Shown: piece after piece, positions 9,461-17,758 of the stretch
How positions within the stretch are numbered: the first letter of the stretch is position 1
How the letters are laid out: every line of letters starts with the position of its first letter
Source of the DNA: Actinomycetota bacterium
GTDB taxonomy: Bacteria > Actinomycetota > Acidimicrobiia > IMCC26256 > PALSA-610
Direction of reading: 5' to 3'
Assembly: GCA_005779395.1 (NCBI GenBank)
Contig: SXJP01000014.1
Location: forward strand, 1-64,000
DNA length: 64,000 bases
The notes under the pieces: generated by a model
What the model saw: only the letters and a program-made list of their open reading frames with translations
What the model was told of the DNA's origin: nothing
Databases searched by the model: none
Program-made: the position numbers and the translations under genes

Positions 9461-10114
9461 CTAGTTGATCGTTTGCAAGCGGAGACTTGCCTTCATCTTG
9501 TGGCGGATGTTGATCGTCAGCAACACCGCAGCAAATGTCTCCATGCCGACCGCATTGCGCAAAGAACCTCCGTCGAGCGCTCGCAGATGAGGAATGCTTG
9601 CTGTGATCTCCATGACGCTCGAACGCGCTTCGTCGTCATCGCCGAGCACCACAACGTCGCTCTCCATCGTGTGATCTAAATCGGCAAATTCTGCTGCCGG
9701 GACAAGATGAAACGCTGTCACAACACGGCTGCGCCACAACAATGCCTGTATCTCGGCGGCGACCGAACCGTGAGGCGGCAAGACGGCGTTGAACTCACTG
9801 CCGTTGCGGGTGAGATTGTTAGCCATCGATACGACAACCTTGTTTGCTAGGTGCTCTGCGTGCTCCCTCACTGTCGGAATTACGGAATCAGCATTGACAG
9901 CGAGGATCACTATGGGTGCATCGCATGCGCCTTCGTTGTCTGTCGCGATTAGCCCACTCGCACGCTCTGTCCATCGCTCCTGCAATTCCGCTACTGCGTG
10001 TTCGGCCTTGTCCAATGAACGTGATCCGAACAGGACTTGATGTCCGACGCTCGTTAGGCGCGCAGCTAGGCCGGCACCTGCGGGTCCAGTTGCGCCAAGG
10101 ATTCCGATTCTCAT
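9461..10114 (-). CDS. npdG: F420-dependent NADP reductase-like protein (NpdG type)
   Basis: The 217-residue Rossmann protein starts with MRIGILGATGPAGAGLA and has VLFGSR at the end of strand 2, the NADP-binding signature of NADPH:F420 oxidoreductases. SMANNLTRNGSEFN and TAFHLVPAAEF are family-like. It would transfer hydride between NADPH and coenzyme F420, supplying F420H2. The divergent neighbour is a luciferase-like oxidoreductase that commonly uses F420, which supports the call. It leads the leftward operon with mshC, whose start is 9 bp downstream of its stop. An older annotation as F420-binding protein or ketopantoate-like reductase is possible. Confidence 0.78.
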   Translation of the reverse strand: MRIGILGATGPAGAGLAARLTSVGHQVLFGSRSLDKAEHAVAELQERWTERASGLIATDNEGACDAPIVILAVNADSVIPTVREHAEHLANKVVVSMANNLTRNGSEFNAVLPPHGSVAAEIQALLWRSRVVTAFHLVPAAEFADLDHTMESDVVVLGDDDEARSSVMEITASIPHLRALDGGSLRNAVGMETFAAVLLTINIRHKMKASLRLQTIN

Positions 10115-10231
10115 TTGACACAGCCCTTTTGTTGCCTGTTAGCGATCGACGAATAAGTTGCGCATTCTCGCACAGCGATCACAAGTGGCCCACACGAAGC
10201 GTGCCAAATCTTGCAGAACAAAGGATCAGCC

Positions 10232-11083
10232 ATGAAATTTGGAATCATGTTCGCCAACACCGGCGAATTCGCGACGGGTGCGGGCGCCATCGGACTAGCT
10301 CAGCTCGCAGAAGGCCTTGGTTTCGAGTCCCTCTGGACTGTCGAACACGTAGTAGTCCCTACTGGCTACACGAGCACCTACCCATACTCTCGTAGCGGAA
10401 AGATGCCAGGCGGCGAAGACAACCCGATTCCGGACCCACTGATCTGGCTCGCCTACGTAGCAGGAGCCACAAAGACAATCAGGCTCGCTACGGGAATACT
10501 TATTCTTCCGCAGCGCAACCCACTCGTACTAGCCAAGGAACTCGCTACTCTTGACGCTCTCAGCGGTGGACGGCTAGAACTCGGAATCGGTATCGGATGG
10601 CTTGCAGAAGAATTCGCTGCGCTCGGAATTCCGTTCGACCATCGCGGCGTCCGGACCGACGAATACATCGACGTGTTGCGCAAGGTTTGGAACGAACCGG
10701 CCACTAGTCACGCGGGGACTTTCGTGAATTTCGACGAGGTCAAGAGCTACCCGAAGCCGATGCAGGCGGGCGGGCCGAAGATTCATATCGGTGGACACAC
10801 AAGGCCTGCCGCTCGGCGCGCTGCCCGACTCGGCGACGGCTACTTCCCTGGTCGCGACCTGCCAGATGCACTCACCGAACTCAACGCCGCTTGTGCCGAA
10901 GTCGGTCGCGACCCGAGCGAAATAGAGATCACCGCTGGAGTTGGGATTGATTTAGAGACGATTAAGCGCGCCGTCGGAGACTATGAAATCTCCCGCGTTG
11001 TTGTGCCACCGTTTGGAATAACTGTCGCGCAGGCAACCGATGGCCTCAATCGATTCGCTGACGAAGTGATGGCGAAATTCTGA
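10232..11083 (+). CDS. LLM-class (luciferase-like) F420-dependent oxidoreductase
   Basis: The 283-residue TIM-barrel protein belongs to the bacterial luciferase-like superfamily. MKFGIMFANTGEF starts the barrel, LATGILILPQRNPLVLAKELATLDALSGGRLELGIGIGW is the typical cofactor region, and KIHIGGHTRPAARRAARLGDGYFPG follows. Many actinobacterial members reduce substrates with F420H2; the substrate is unknown. I use ATG 10232, preceded by AAAGGA about 7 bp upstream, rather than the ATG-lacking extension from 10211. It faces npdG across a 117-bp divergent gap, suggesting shared control. Confidence 0.85.
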   Translation: MKFGIMFANTGEFATGAGAIGLAQLAEGLGFESLWTVEHVVVPTGYTSTYPYSRSGKMPGGEDNPIPDPLIWLAYVAGATKTIRLATGILILPQRNPLVLAKELATLDALSGGRLELGIGIGWLAEEFAALGIPFDHRGVRTDEYIDVLRKVWNEPATSHAGTFVNFDEVKSYPKPMQAGGPKIHIGGHTRPAARRAARLGDGYFPGRDLPDALTELNAACAEVGRDPSEIEITAGVGIDLETIKRAVGDYEISRVVVPPFGITVAQATDGLNRFADEVMAKF

Positions 11084-11098
11084 GCGACTAGCGGACTG

Positions 11099-14000
11099 CT
11101 ACACGATGCAGTCTTCGCCGAATGCGACTCGCAACTCGGCATGTAAGCCGTTGCTTGCGTCACAGTTGAATTCATCGGGCAACTTGAGCACCGTCTCTCC
11201 ACCTTGCCCTTGCAAGTGGACAAAGAACGGACTGTCGCCAGGGTGTGTGGCGATTAGTTCGCGGAGTCGTGTGAGACTCTCAGAATCGATTACCCCTGAC
11301 CGAACTCGGAGTCGCACCGGCGGCCCAGCGTCTAAGAACAACTCCGGACGGGACAATTCGAGCACAATGAGTTTCGGTGAGTCTTCGCGCTTATCGAGGC
11401 GAGCCTTCAGGACAACGATCGCGTCGGACGCAAGGAGCTCGTTTACTGCGGCCATCGTTCGCGGAAAAACCATCGCCTCGATAGAAGCTGAAAGATCTTC
11501 GAGCACGAAGGTGGCCATGAGGTCGCCGCGCTTGGTGTACTTGCGGGCTAGACCCGTGACGATGCCTCCGATAGTGCGGACTCCTCCATCTTCGAGTTCT
11601 GCGAACTCTGCGACGTTGCAGTCGCTGAACCGCTTGAGCGCAGAACGCGCAGACAAGAGCGGATGATCACTCACGTACATGCCGAGCATCTCTTTTTCGA
11701 GTGCCAGGCGCGTCGCCTTGTCGAAGTCGTGCTCGGGAATGTCGATACGAGCGATGAAACTGCTCTCTTCGTCTGCGCGACCTGCATCGAGATCGAAGAA
11801 TGACATCACGCCCTGATCGCGCTCTCGCCTGCGCGCAACCGTGCTGTCAACGATTGACTCGTATACGCCGAGCAAGCCTTGACGCGCATATCCAAGACTG
11901 TCGAAACCACCGCCCTTGATAAGCGACTCGAGCGTCCTCTTATTTAGCGCCGAAATGTCTACGCGCTCACAAAAGTCGTAGAAATCTTTGAATGGTCCAC
12001 CTTCGGCACGTGCCGCACATATCTGCGTGGCTACACCTTCACCGACATTGCGAACAGCCGACAGTCCGAAAATGACTCGACCGCCGGGACCATCGACAAT
12101 ATCGTCGAACGCCACAGAGAAATCAGCTTCGCTGCGATTCACACAGGGAGTCGTTACCTCAATGTCGAGCGCTCGGCACTCCGCCAAGTAGATGGCGGCC
12201 TTGTCGAGGTTTGTCTTTACCGATGTGAGTAGCGCCGCGAAATACTGAACTGGATAGTTCGCCTTCAGCCATGCAGTTTGATAGGACACCAACCCATAAC
12301 CAACTGAGTGGCTTTTGTTGAACGAGTAGTCGGCAAACGGTTCGATCTTGTCGAAATATTTCTGCGACCACTGCTCAGCATGACCATTCGCGACACAACC
12401 AGCCACAAACTTCTCGCGCTCTTTCGCGATCATCTCGCGGATCTTCTTGCCTGTGGCTTTGCGCAGATTGTCGGCTTCTTCGAGTGAATAACCGGCGAGT
12501 CTTTGCGACACACGCATGAGTTGTTCTTGATAAATCATGAGGCCGAAAGTTGGCTTCAGAATCTCTTCGAGATCAGGGTGATCGAACTCGACAGGTTTGC
12601 GTCCGTTCTTGCGGTCGGCATATTCGTTATGCCAGTTCTGTGCCATCGGACCCGGTCGATACAAGGCCACTAAAGCTGCGATGTCTTCGAACACCGTAGG
12701 CGCAAGTGAGCGCATTAGGGCGCGCATCGGCCCACCCTCGAGTTGGAACACGCCGATCGACTCGCCGCGCCGCAACATCTCGTATGTTTTTTCGTCGTCT
12801 AAGTCGACGGCATCGATATCTACACGTGTCCCGGTTGACGACTCGATGAGCCCCAACGCGAGTTCCATCACGTCGAGGTTGCGCAGACCGAGGAAGTCCA
12901 TTTTTAGGAGCCCAAGTTCTTCGACACCATGCATCTCGTATTGGGTCACAACCGGCGAGTCTTCGATCGGCGTGCCTGGTTCTGGCTTCCTTTGTACAGG
13001 GAGATAGTCGATTAGTGGATCACGAGTGATTACGACGGCAGCGGCGTGAATACCGTCTTGGCGACGCAAGCCCTCAAGCCCGCGTGCTACATCGACAACG
13101 CGCTTGGTATCAGGGTCGGTGTCATACATGGTGCGAAGTTCTGCTGCCATCTTGAAACCGTCTGAATACTTGTCGGACTCCTCGAAGCAGTACCGAAGCG
13201 GAGTGTCGCGACCCATCACAAGCGGCGGCATCGCCTTAGCAATCTTGTCGCCCACGAAGTAGGGATACCCAAGAACGCGCGCTGCATCGCGAACTGCAGC
13301 GCGGGCTTTAATCGTGGAGAAGGTAATTATTTGAGCAACACGATCGGCGCCGTACTTCTGCGATACATACCGGATCATGTCCGAGCGATACCGCGAGTCG
13401 AAGTCCATGTCGATATCGGGCATCTGCTTGCGTCCGGGATTGAGAAAACGCTCGAACAACAGGTCGTATTTGATCGGATCAATATCGACGATTCCGAGGC
13501 TGAATGCAACGCAACTCCCAGCAGCACTACCACGCCCTGGCCCAACTCGGATGCGGTTGCTCTTGGCATAACGGACCAAGTCCCAAACGACCAAGAAGTA
13601 ACTAGAAAATCCCATGCTCTTGATGATGTCGAGTTCGAACTCGATGCGCTCCAAGACATGTAACGCTGGCGACTGGCCGTACCGTTCCTTGGCTCCCTCA
13701 AAAACAAGGTCGCGCAAATACGTGTCTTCGTCCTGGCCGTCGGGCACAGGAAACGACGGCAGCACTGCATTGCCAAACTGCAACTCGAGCTCGGCGCGCT
13801 CAGCTATCCAGAGCGTGTTGTCGCATGCCTCGGGTAGCTCACGAAATAGGTGGCGCATTTCGACGGCTGACTTGATATAAAACTCGTCACCGTCGAACTT
13901 GAAACGCTTTTCGTCGGTCTTGAGTGCTCCGGTCTGCACACACAGAAGGGCATCGTGAGAATCTGCGTCATGCTGATGCGTGTAGTGCGAGTCGTTTGTG

Positions 14001-14611
14001 GCTAAGACAGGCGCACGTAGCTTCGCTGCGATGTCTAGCAGCGGCATCAGCGTCCGGTGCTGGTCCTCGATGCCATGGTCTTGTAACTCGATGAAGAATC
14101 CATCTTTCCCGAAAATGTCTTGAAAACGACCAGCAGCTTTGTACGCGCTCTCTAATTCTCCAGACAGAATTAGCTGAGAAACAAGGCCACCAAGACAACC
14201 ACTTGTTGCGATGATGCCTTCGTGGTGGCGCTCGAGAAGGTCCCAGTCGGTGCGCGGCTTGTAGTAGTAGCCCTCGAGAAACGCCGCGCTCGTGACCTTC
14301 ACGAGGTTGTGGTATCCAACAGCATTCTCTGCGAGCAACGTGAGGTGATAGGTCTCGTTGTCAGCGCGTTTCGGCCGATCGAACCGCGACGTATTGGTGA
14401 AGTACCCCTCCATGCCGAGCACGGGTTGGATGCCTGCGGCGAGTGCAGTCTTGTATAGCTCTAACGCTCCATACATGTTGCCGTGGTCGGTAATGCCGAC
14501 AGCAGGCTGGCCATCGGCGGCAACTGCCTTCACGACTTCTTCGACACGCGATGCACCATCGAGCATCGAGTACTCGGTGTGAAGATGTAGGTGGACGAAT
14601 CCTGCCGCCAC
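11099..14611 (-). CDS. dnaE: DNA polymerase III alpha subunit
   Basis: At 1170 residues this is a full DnaE1-type replicative polymerase. The PHP domain begins with FVHLHLHTEYSMLDGA, the polymerase core holds the catalytic Asp motif PDIDMDFDSRYR, and the C-terminal third has the helix-hairpin-helix region (LNKRTLESLIKGGGFDSLG) and an OB-fold (IGGIVTGLARKYTKRGDLMATFVLEDL). The start is GTG at 14611. It stands alone, convergent with the LLM gene by 15 bp. An 18-bp inverted repeat lies 38 bp upstream of the start. Location near rluD and lspA matches the mycobacterial neighbourhood. Confidence 0.96.
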   Translation of the reverse strand: MAAGFVHLHLHTEYSMLDGASRVEEVVKAVAADGQPAVGITDHGNMYGALELYKTALAAGIQPVLGMEGYFTNTSRFDRPKRADNETYHLTLLAENAVGYHNLVKVTSAAFLEGYYYKPRTDWDLLERHHEGIIATSGCLGGLVSQLILSGELESAYKAAGRFQDIFGKDGFFIELQDHGIEDQHRTLMPLLDIAAKLRAPVLATNDSHYTHQHDADSHDALLCVQTGALKTDEKRFKFDGDEFYIKSAVEMRHLFRELPEACDNTLWIAERAELELQFGNAVLPSFPVPDGQDEDTYLRDLVFEGAKERYGQSPALHVLERIEFELDIIKSMGFSSYFLVVWDLVRYAKSNRIRVGPGRGSAAGSCVAFSLGIVDIDPIKYDLLFERFLNPGRKQMPDIDMDFDSRYRSDMIRYVSQKYGADRVAQIITFSTIKARAAVRDAARVLGYPYFVGDKIAKAMPPLVMGRDTPLRYCFEESDKYSDGFKMAAELRTMYDTDPDTKRVVDVARGLEGLRRQDGIHAAAVVITRDPLIDYLPVQRKPEPGTPIEDSPVVTQYEMHGVEELGLLKMDFLGLRNLDVMELALGLIESSTGTRVDIDAVDLDDEKTYEMLRRGESIGVFQLEGGPMRALMRSLAPTVFEDIAALVALYRPGPMAQNWHNEYADRKNGRKPVEFDHPDLEEILKPTFGLMIYQEQLMRVSQRLAGYSLEEADNLRKATGKKIREMIAKEREKFVAGCVANGHAEQWSQKYFDKIEPFADYSFNKSHSVGYGLVSYQTAWLKANYPVQYFAALLTSVKTNLDKAAIYLAECRALDIEVTTPCVNRSEADFSVAFDDIVDGPGGRVIFGLSAVRNVGEGVATQICAARAEGGPFKDFYDFCERVDISALNKRTLESLIKGGGFDSLGYARQGLLGVYESIVDSTVARRRERDQGVMSFFDLDAGRADEESSFIARIDIPEHDFDKATRLALEKEMLGMYVSDHPLLSARSALKRFSDCNVAEFAELEDGGVRTIGGIVTGLARKYTKRGDLMATFVLEDLSASIEAMVFPRTMAAVNELLASDAIVVLKARLDKREDSPKLIVLELSRPELFLDAGPPVRLRVRSGVIDSESLTRLRELIATHPGDSPFFVHLQGQGGETVLKLPDEFNCDASNGLHAELRVAFGEDCIV

Positions 14612-14648
14612 GGGCTCTCAGTTCCTTGTGCCGTTCACGAATATTTGG

Positions 14649-14666
14649 AATCACAGATGTGTGATT
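14649..14666. promoter_or_regulatory. Inverted repeat upstream of dnaE
   Basis: AATCACA GATG TGTGATT forms a seven-base dyad with a four-base centre, 38 bp ahead of the dnaE start. It could be a regulator site or a weak hairpin in the dnaE leader. The arms are those of a CRP-type site in reversed order (TCACA first), so it is not a CRP site. It also does not match the actinobacterial SOS box. Confidence 0.35.
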
Positions 14667-14728
14667 TCGTGGCTTCGACCATAGGCGCGCGCCATGTGGT
14701 CAGCAAGCCTCCTAGCGCGACCAATTTC

Positions 14729-15823
14729 TCAAATTTCGCCGCGTGCGGCAAGGAGCGGGACCTGCATTTCTTCCGTCGTCGGCGCTCCATGAGCGCTCTT
14801 GAGATTGCGCTCGCGAGGCATCGCCCTGTCGACGAACCCGACCGGAGCAAACGGCATGAGGCATACATCGCCTATTCGCCCCGGTACCGACTTCCCGAGC
14901 TGCTGGCCGAGCCACTGTTCCTCGATGAGTTCTTTGCGTGTCTTCACCCAAGCAAGCTCCCCGAAACGCTCGCGACACACCGCGCCTAACTCCTTTTGCG
15001 CGCCCGGCCTTGCGTACAGATACCGCGCCCTTGCGTCTCCGGACTGGGCCACAAGAATCGACTCAATCTCTGAGCCAAGATCTACCCATGCGTCGGCCTC
15101 AATGTGGACCTGGCCGTGGTCGGCCGTAACCATTAGCGCGCACTCACTAGGAAGGGCATTGCGCAGCTCTGCGACTAAAGCATCGACATTGCGCAACTCG
15201 GCTTCGTACGCGCCGTCTAGGAGACCGAACTCGTGGGCGACTTCGTCGAGGCGGGAGTAATACGCATAGATCAGGCGATGCCCTTGCGTTGCGAGCCTTG
15301 AACAATTTGCGACGATCGCTGCGTTCGTAACCCATGCAGAAATATCGGCCCCGCGCAAATGCGCCTGCGTGAATCCCGAGTCGACATGCTCGGCCTTTAT
15401 CACAATCGGAATGTGCTGCCCGCAAAACGGTTCAACGCGCTGGACGAACGCTGGCGCAGGGGGCAAAACGCCACGAGCCTCGCTCTTCCATCTCAGGACG
15501 TTCAGAACATTGTCTTCGACGCGGACCCGATAACCGGTCAGGCCGTGTTGAGACGGTGAGGTCCCTGTCGTTATTGAGGTCAGCGCAGCTGCGGTAGTGG
15601 CTGGAAACACCGTAGTAGTCGGACCGCCAGCAAAACGAAGAAGGTTTGGCAGCGCGGTCGGATGGTCTTGCAAGGCCCGCCATCCGAGCCCGTCGACTAC
15701 TAGCAAGACGATCGTCTTTGCTCCGTCGACAGCCTCGGGTAGCCACGAAGCATCACTTAGACCTAAGACCGACGGAACGATTGCCCCAACACATCGTGAA
15801 TAATCGACAACGACCGGTTCCAT
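14729..15823 (-). CDS. Alkaline-phosphatase-superfamily phosphodiesterase/nucleotide pyrophosphatase
   Basis: The 364-residue protein fits the type I phosphodiesterase/nucleotide pyrophosphatase family: VLLVVDGLGWRAL carries the first metal Asp, PTTTVFPATTAAALTSITTGTSPSQHGLTGY the nucleophilic Thr region and metal site, YYSRLDEVAHEFG and TADHGQVHIE the second set of metal ligands. No signal peptide is obvious. The substrate is unknown; relatives cleave nucleotide or lipid phosphodiesters. It is followed by dnaE in the same direction after 117 bp, and is divergent from the Rrf2 gene. Confidence 0.82.
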   Translation of the reverse strand: MEPVVVDYSRCVGAIVPSVLGLSDASWLPEAVDGAKTIVLLVVDGLGWRALQDHPTALPNLLRFAGGPTTTVFPATTAAALTSITTGTSPSQHGLTGYRVRVEDNVLNVLRWKSEARGVLPPAPAFVQRVEPFCGQHIPIVIKAEHVDSGFTQAHLRGADISAWVTNAAIVANCSRLATQGHRLIYAYYSRLDEVAHEFGLLDGAYEAELRNVDALVAELRNALPSECALMVTADHGQVHIEADAWVDLGSEIESILVAQSGDARARYLYARPGAQKELGAVCRERFGELAWVKTRKELIEEQWLGQQLGKSVPGRIGDVCLMPFAPVGFVDRAMPRERNLKSAHGAPTTEEMQVPLLAARGEI

Positions 15824-15911
15824 ATGGACCTGAGACTACGACGACCTTTCTCTACGACCGCCTACGATGCAACGATGCGGCTGATCTTCGACAACGGCAT
15901 CTGAGGCCCGA

Positions 15912-16325
15912 ATGAAAGTGTCGACTCGGGCCGACTACGCCGCAAGAGCACTCTTATGCATGGCGTTGAGATCAGATGAGGAACGTCCGATCTCAGTAAA
16001 AGAAATGGCCGAGCGCACGAACCTTCCTCAGCCATATCTCGAACAAATACTGCTATCCGTAAAAGGCGCTGGTCTTGTGCGGTCCAAGCGTGGCGTCGGT
16101 GGGGGCTACACGTTGGCTCGACCAGCATCAGAGATCACCCTCGCCGATGTGGTCGCAGCCGTCGAGGGCCCAGCGCCGAGGCTCACAGAACCGCACGATC
16201 ACTGCGAAGGTCACTGCGTATTACAAGAAGTTTGGGTCGATCTCTCGGGCGAAACTCGCAAGATTCTTGAGCGTTCGACTCTCGCTGATCTTATCGACCG
16301 CACTCGCCGCGGTCATTCGCACTAG
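15912..16325 (+). CDS. Rrf2 family transcriptional regulator
   Basis: The 137-residue protein starts MKVSTRADYAARALL, has a winged helix with ISVKEMAERTNLPQPYLEQIL and the wing GLVRSKRGVGGGYTLARP, then the Rrf2 dimer helix. IscR/NsrR-type sensors bind a [2Fe-2S] cluster through three Cys; here only C98 and C102 are in that loop, with H95, H97 and H101 nearby. Either a cluster with non-Cys ligands or another signal is likely. GAGG precedes the ATG by about 6 bp. It is divergent from the phosphodiesterase and convergent with rluD, so its target operon is not obvious. Confidence 0.88.
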   Translation: MKVSTRADYAARALLCMALRSDEERPISVKEMAERTNLPQPYLEQILLSVKGAGLVRSKRGVGGGYTLARPASEITLADVVAAVEGPAPRLTEPHDHCEGHCVLQEVWVDLSGETRKILERSTLADLIDRTRRGHSH

Positions 16326-16326
16326 C

Positions 16327-17244
16327 TCACGCGGCAGGCTCGCCAAGGCTCTCGATTATTTCAACCAATTCGGTTGGCAGTGGCTCCTCTAACCGCACTT
16401 CACTCCCTGTAGCTGGGTGTGCGAACCCAAGAATCCGGGCATGCAAGAAGGGGCGAGCGAGTTTGACGTTTTCCCGGTAGCCGCCGTACGTGGCATCGCC
16501 AACGATCGGGTGGCCAATAGCTGCTAGGTGAACTCGGATCTGGTGGGTCCTGCCGGTTTCTAGTCGGCACTCGAGGGCAGCTAGTTCCGGACGACGCCAC
16601 GACCGCATCAACAGGTATGCCGTGCGCGCTATGCGCCCATCGTCGCGAATGGCCATGCGAGTACGGCGATGCGCGCTTCTCCCGATCGGAGCATCGATAA
16701 CGCCGCGGCCTGCTGGTGGGACCCCCCAGACGAGAGCGTCGTACAAGCGCTCGACCGACCGATCTGCAAGCTGACCAACTAGCGACTCATAGGCCTCGTC
16801 TGTGCGTGCGACAACCAGGAGTCCGCTGGTGTCGCGGTCGAGACGGTGCACTATTCCCGGCCTGAAACGGTCGCCGACTGTCGCGATTTCTGGATAACGG
16901 TGGAGTAGGCCGTGTACGAGCGTGCCAGAGGAATTTCCAGCGCCAGGATGAACTACCAATCCCGCGTGCTTTGCTACAACGACGACGTGCTCGTCTTCGT
17001 AACGAACACAAAAATCGACTGGCTCTGCAACCGGTGGCATAGCTGGCGTCGGTTCGCCGAGTAGTTCGATGACGTTGCCTTCTTTGACCCGGTGACTCTT
17101 CGCCACGACCTCGCCGTCAACGAGCACTTGCCCGTCACGCAACAGGACCTGAACTTCGGCGCGGCTCCAACCTGTGACTATCGCAACCGCTCGATCGATC
17201 CGATCATCGTCGAGGACATTTGGGATGAGAAATCCTTCACTCAT
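16327..17244 (-). CDS. rluD: 23S rRNA pseudouridine synthase, RluD/RluA family
   Basis: The 305-residue protein has an N-terminal S4 RNA-binding domain (RIDRAVAIVTGWSRAEVQVLLRDGQVLVDG) and the RluA catalytic core with the motif HRLDRDTSGLLVVART containing the nucleophilic Asp, followed by RTHQIRVHLAAIGHPIVGD. It would isomerise uridines in helix 69 of 23S rRNA. It overlaps the lspA stop by 8 bases, the common lspA-rluD arrangement. Its stop is one base from that of the convergent Rrf2 gene. Confidence 0.93.
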   Translation of the reverse strand: MSEGFLIPNVLDDDRIDRAVAIVTGWSRAEVQVLLRDGQVLVDGEVVAKSHRVKEGNVIELLGEPTPAMPPVAEPVDFCVRYEDEHVVVVAKHAGLVVHPGAGNSSGTLVHGLLHRYPEIATVGDRFRPGIVHRLDRDTSGLLVVARTDEAYESLVGQLADRSVERLYDALVWGVPPAGRGVIDAPIGRSAHRRTRMAIRDDGRIARTAYLLMRSWRRPELAALECRLETGRTHQIRVHLAAIGHPIVGDATYGGYRENVKLARPFLHARILGFAHPATGSEVRLEEPLPTELVEIIESLGEPAA

Positions 17245-17758
17245 TCGCCGCTACCTCGTCATCGACGTTGTCGTCGGCGTGCCGTTGAGCACGGCCTTGC
17301 CGAATGACGCTGTACGCAAGCAGGATGCCACCACAAGTAACAGCAATGTCAGCAACATTGAAATTTGGCCAACGCGGGAGAGCAATAAAATCAATGACCT
17401 CACCCCGCAACGGGCCGGGCTTTCGAAATAGCCTGTCAGCGATATTGCCTGATGCCCCAGCGAGCAACGCTGTCAGAGCGAAGACGGTCGTTACATCCTC
17501 AGTCGCTTTGATCAGAAAAACTAGATACCCAGCCACACCGATAGCTGCGGCGGAGAGCACGGCCGTGTTGCCTTGAAACAATGAGAACGATCCTCCGCTG
17601 TTGCTCACGAGATCAAGCTGCAGCAGCCCTCCGATGACCCGTACTGGTTTCCCGCGAGTCAGTGTCGCGACCGCGATCGATTTCGTTATTTGGTCTACAG
17701 CGACGACGACGGCGACGGCAAGCGCGACTCGCGTAGACCGCGCGCCGCGCGCGAAGTC
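17237..17758 (-). CDS. lspA: Signal peptidase II (lipoprotein signal peptidase); 5' end uncertain
   Basis: LspA is an aspartyl protease of the membrane that removes lipoprotein signal peptides. Both catalytic motifs are present: GNIADRL and FNVADIA. A GTG at 17608 would give only 123 residues and would miss the first helix. Reading upstream in the same frame gives VDQITK and a hydrophobic helix, then RVIGGLLQLDLVSNSGGSFS, all LspA-like, so the true protein starts upstream. However, between the in-frame stop at 17789-17791 and VDQITK there is no ATG, GTG, TTG or CTG. The coordinate 17758 marks the first codon after the traR stop and is approximate; ACG at 17734 is a possible rare start. A base error is also possible. 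It lies between traR and rluD. Confidence 0.8.
   Translation of the reverse strand, partial: DFARGARSTRVALAVAVVVAVDQITKSIAVATLTRGKPVRVIGGLLQLDLVSNSGGSFSLFQGNTAVLSAAAIGVAGYLVFLIKATEDVTTVFALTALLAGASGNIADRLFRKPGPLRGEVIDFIALPRWPNFNVADIAVTCGGILLAYSVIRQGRAQRHADDNVDDEVAANE

Noticed and set aside
10115..10143. TTGACA upstream of the LLM gene as a -35 element
   Set aside because: The hexamer is perfect, but no acceptable -10 lies 16-18 bp downstream (GTTAGC at best), so it is not listed as a promoter.
14649..14666. CRP or LexA box upstream of dnaE
   Set aside because: The half sites are in reversed order for CRP, and the sequence does not match the actinobacterial SOS consensus; it is kept only as an inverted repeat.
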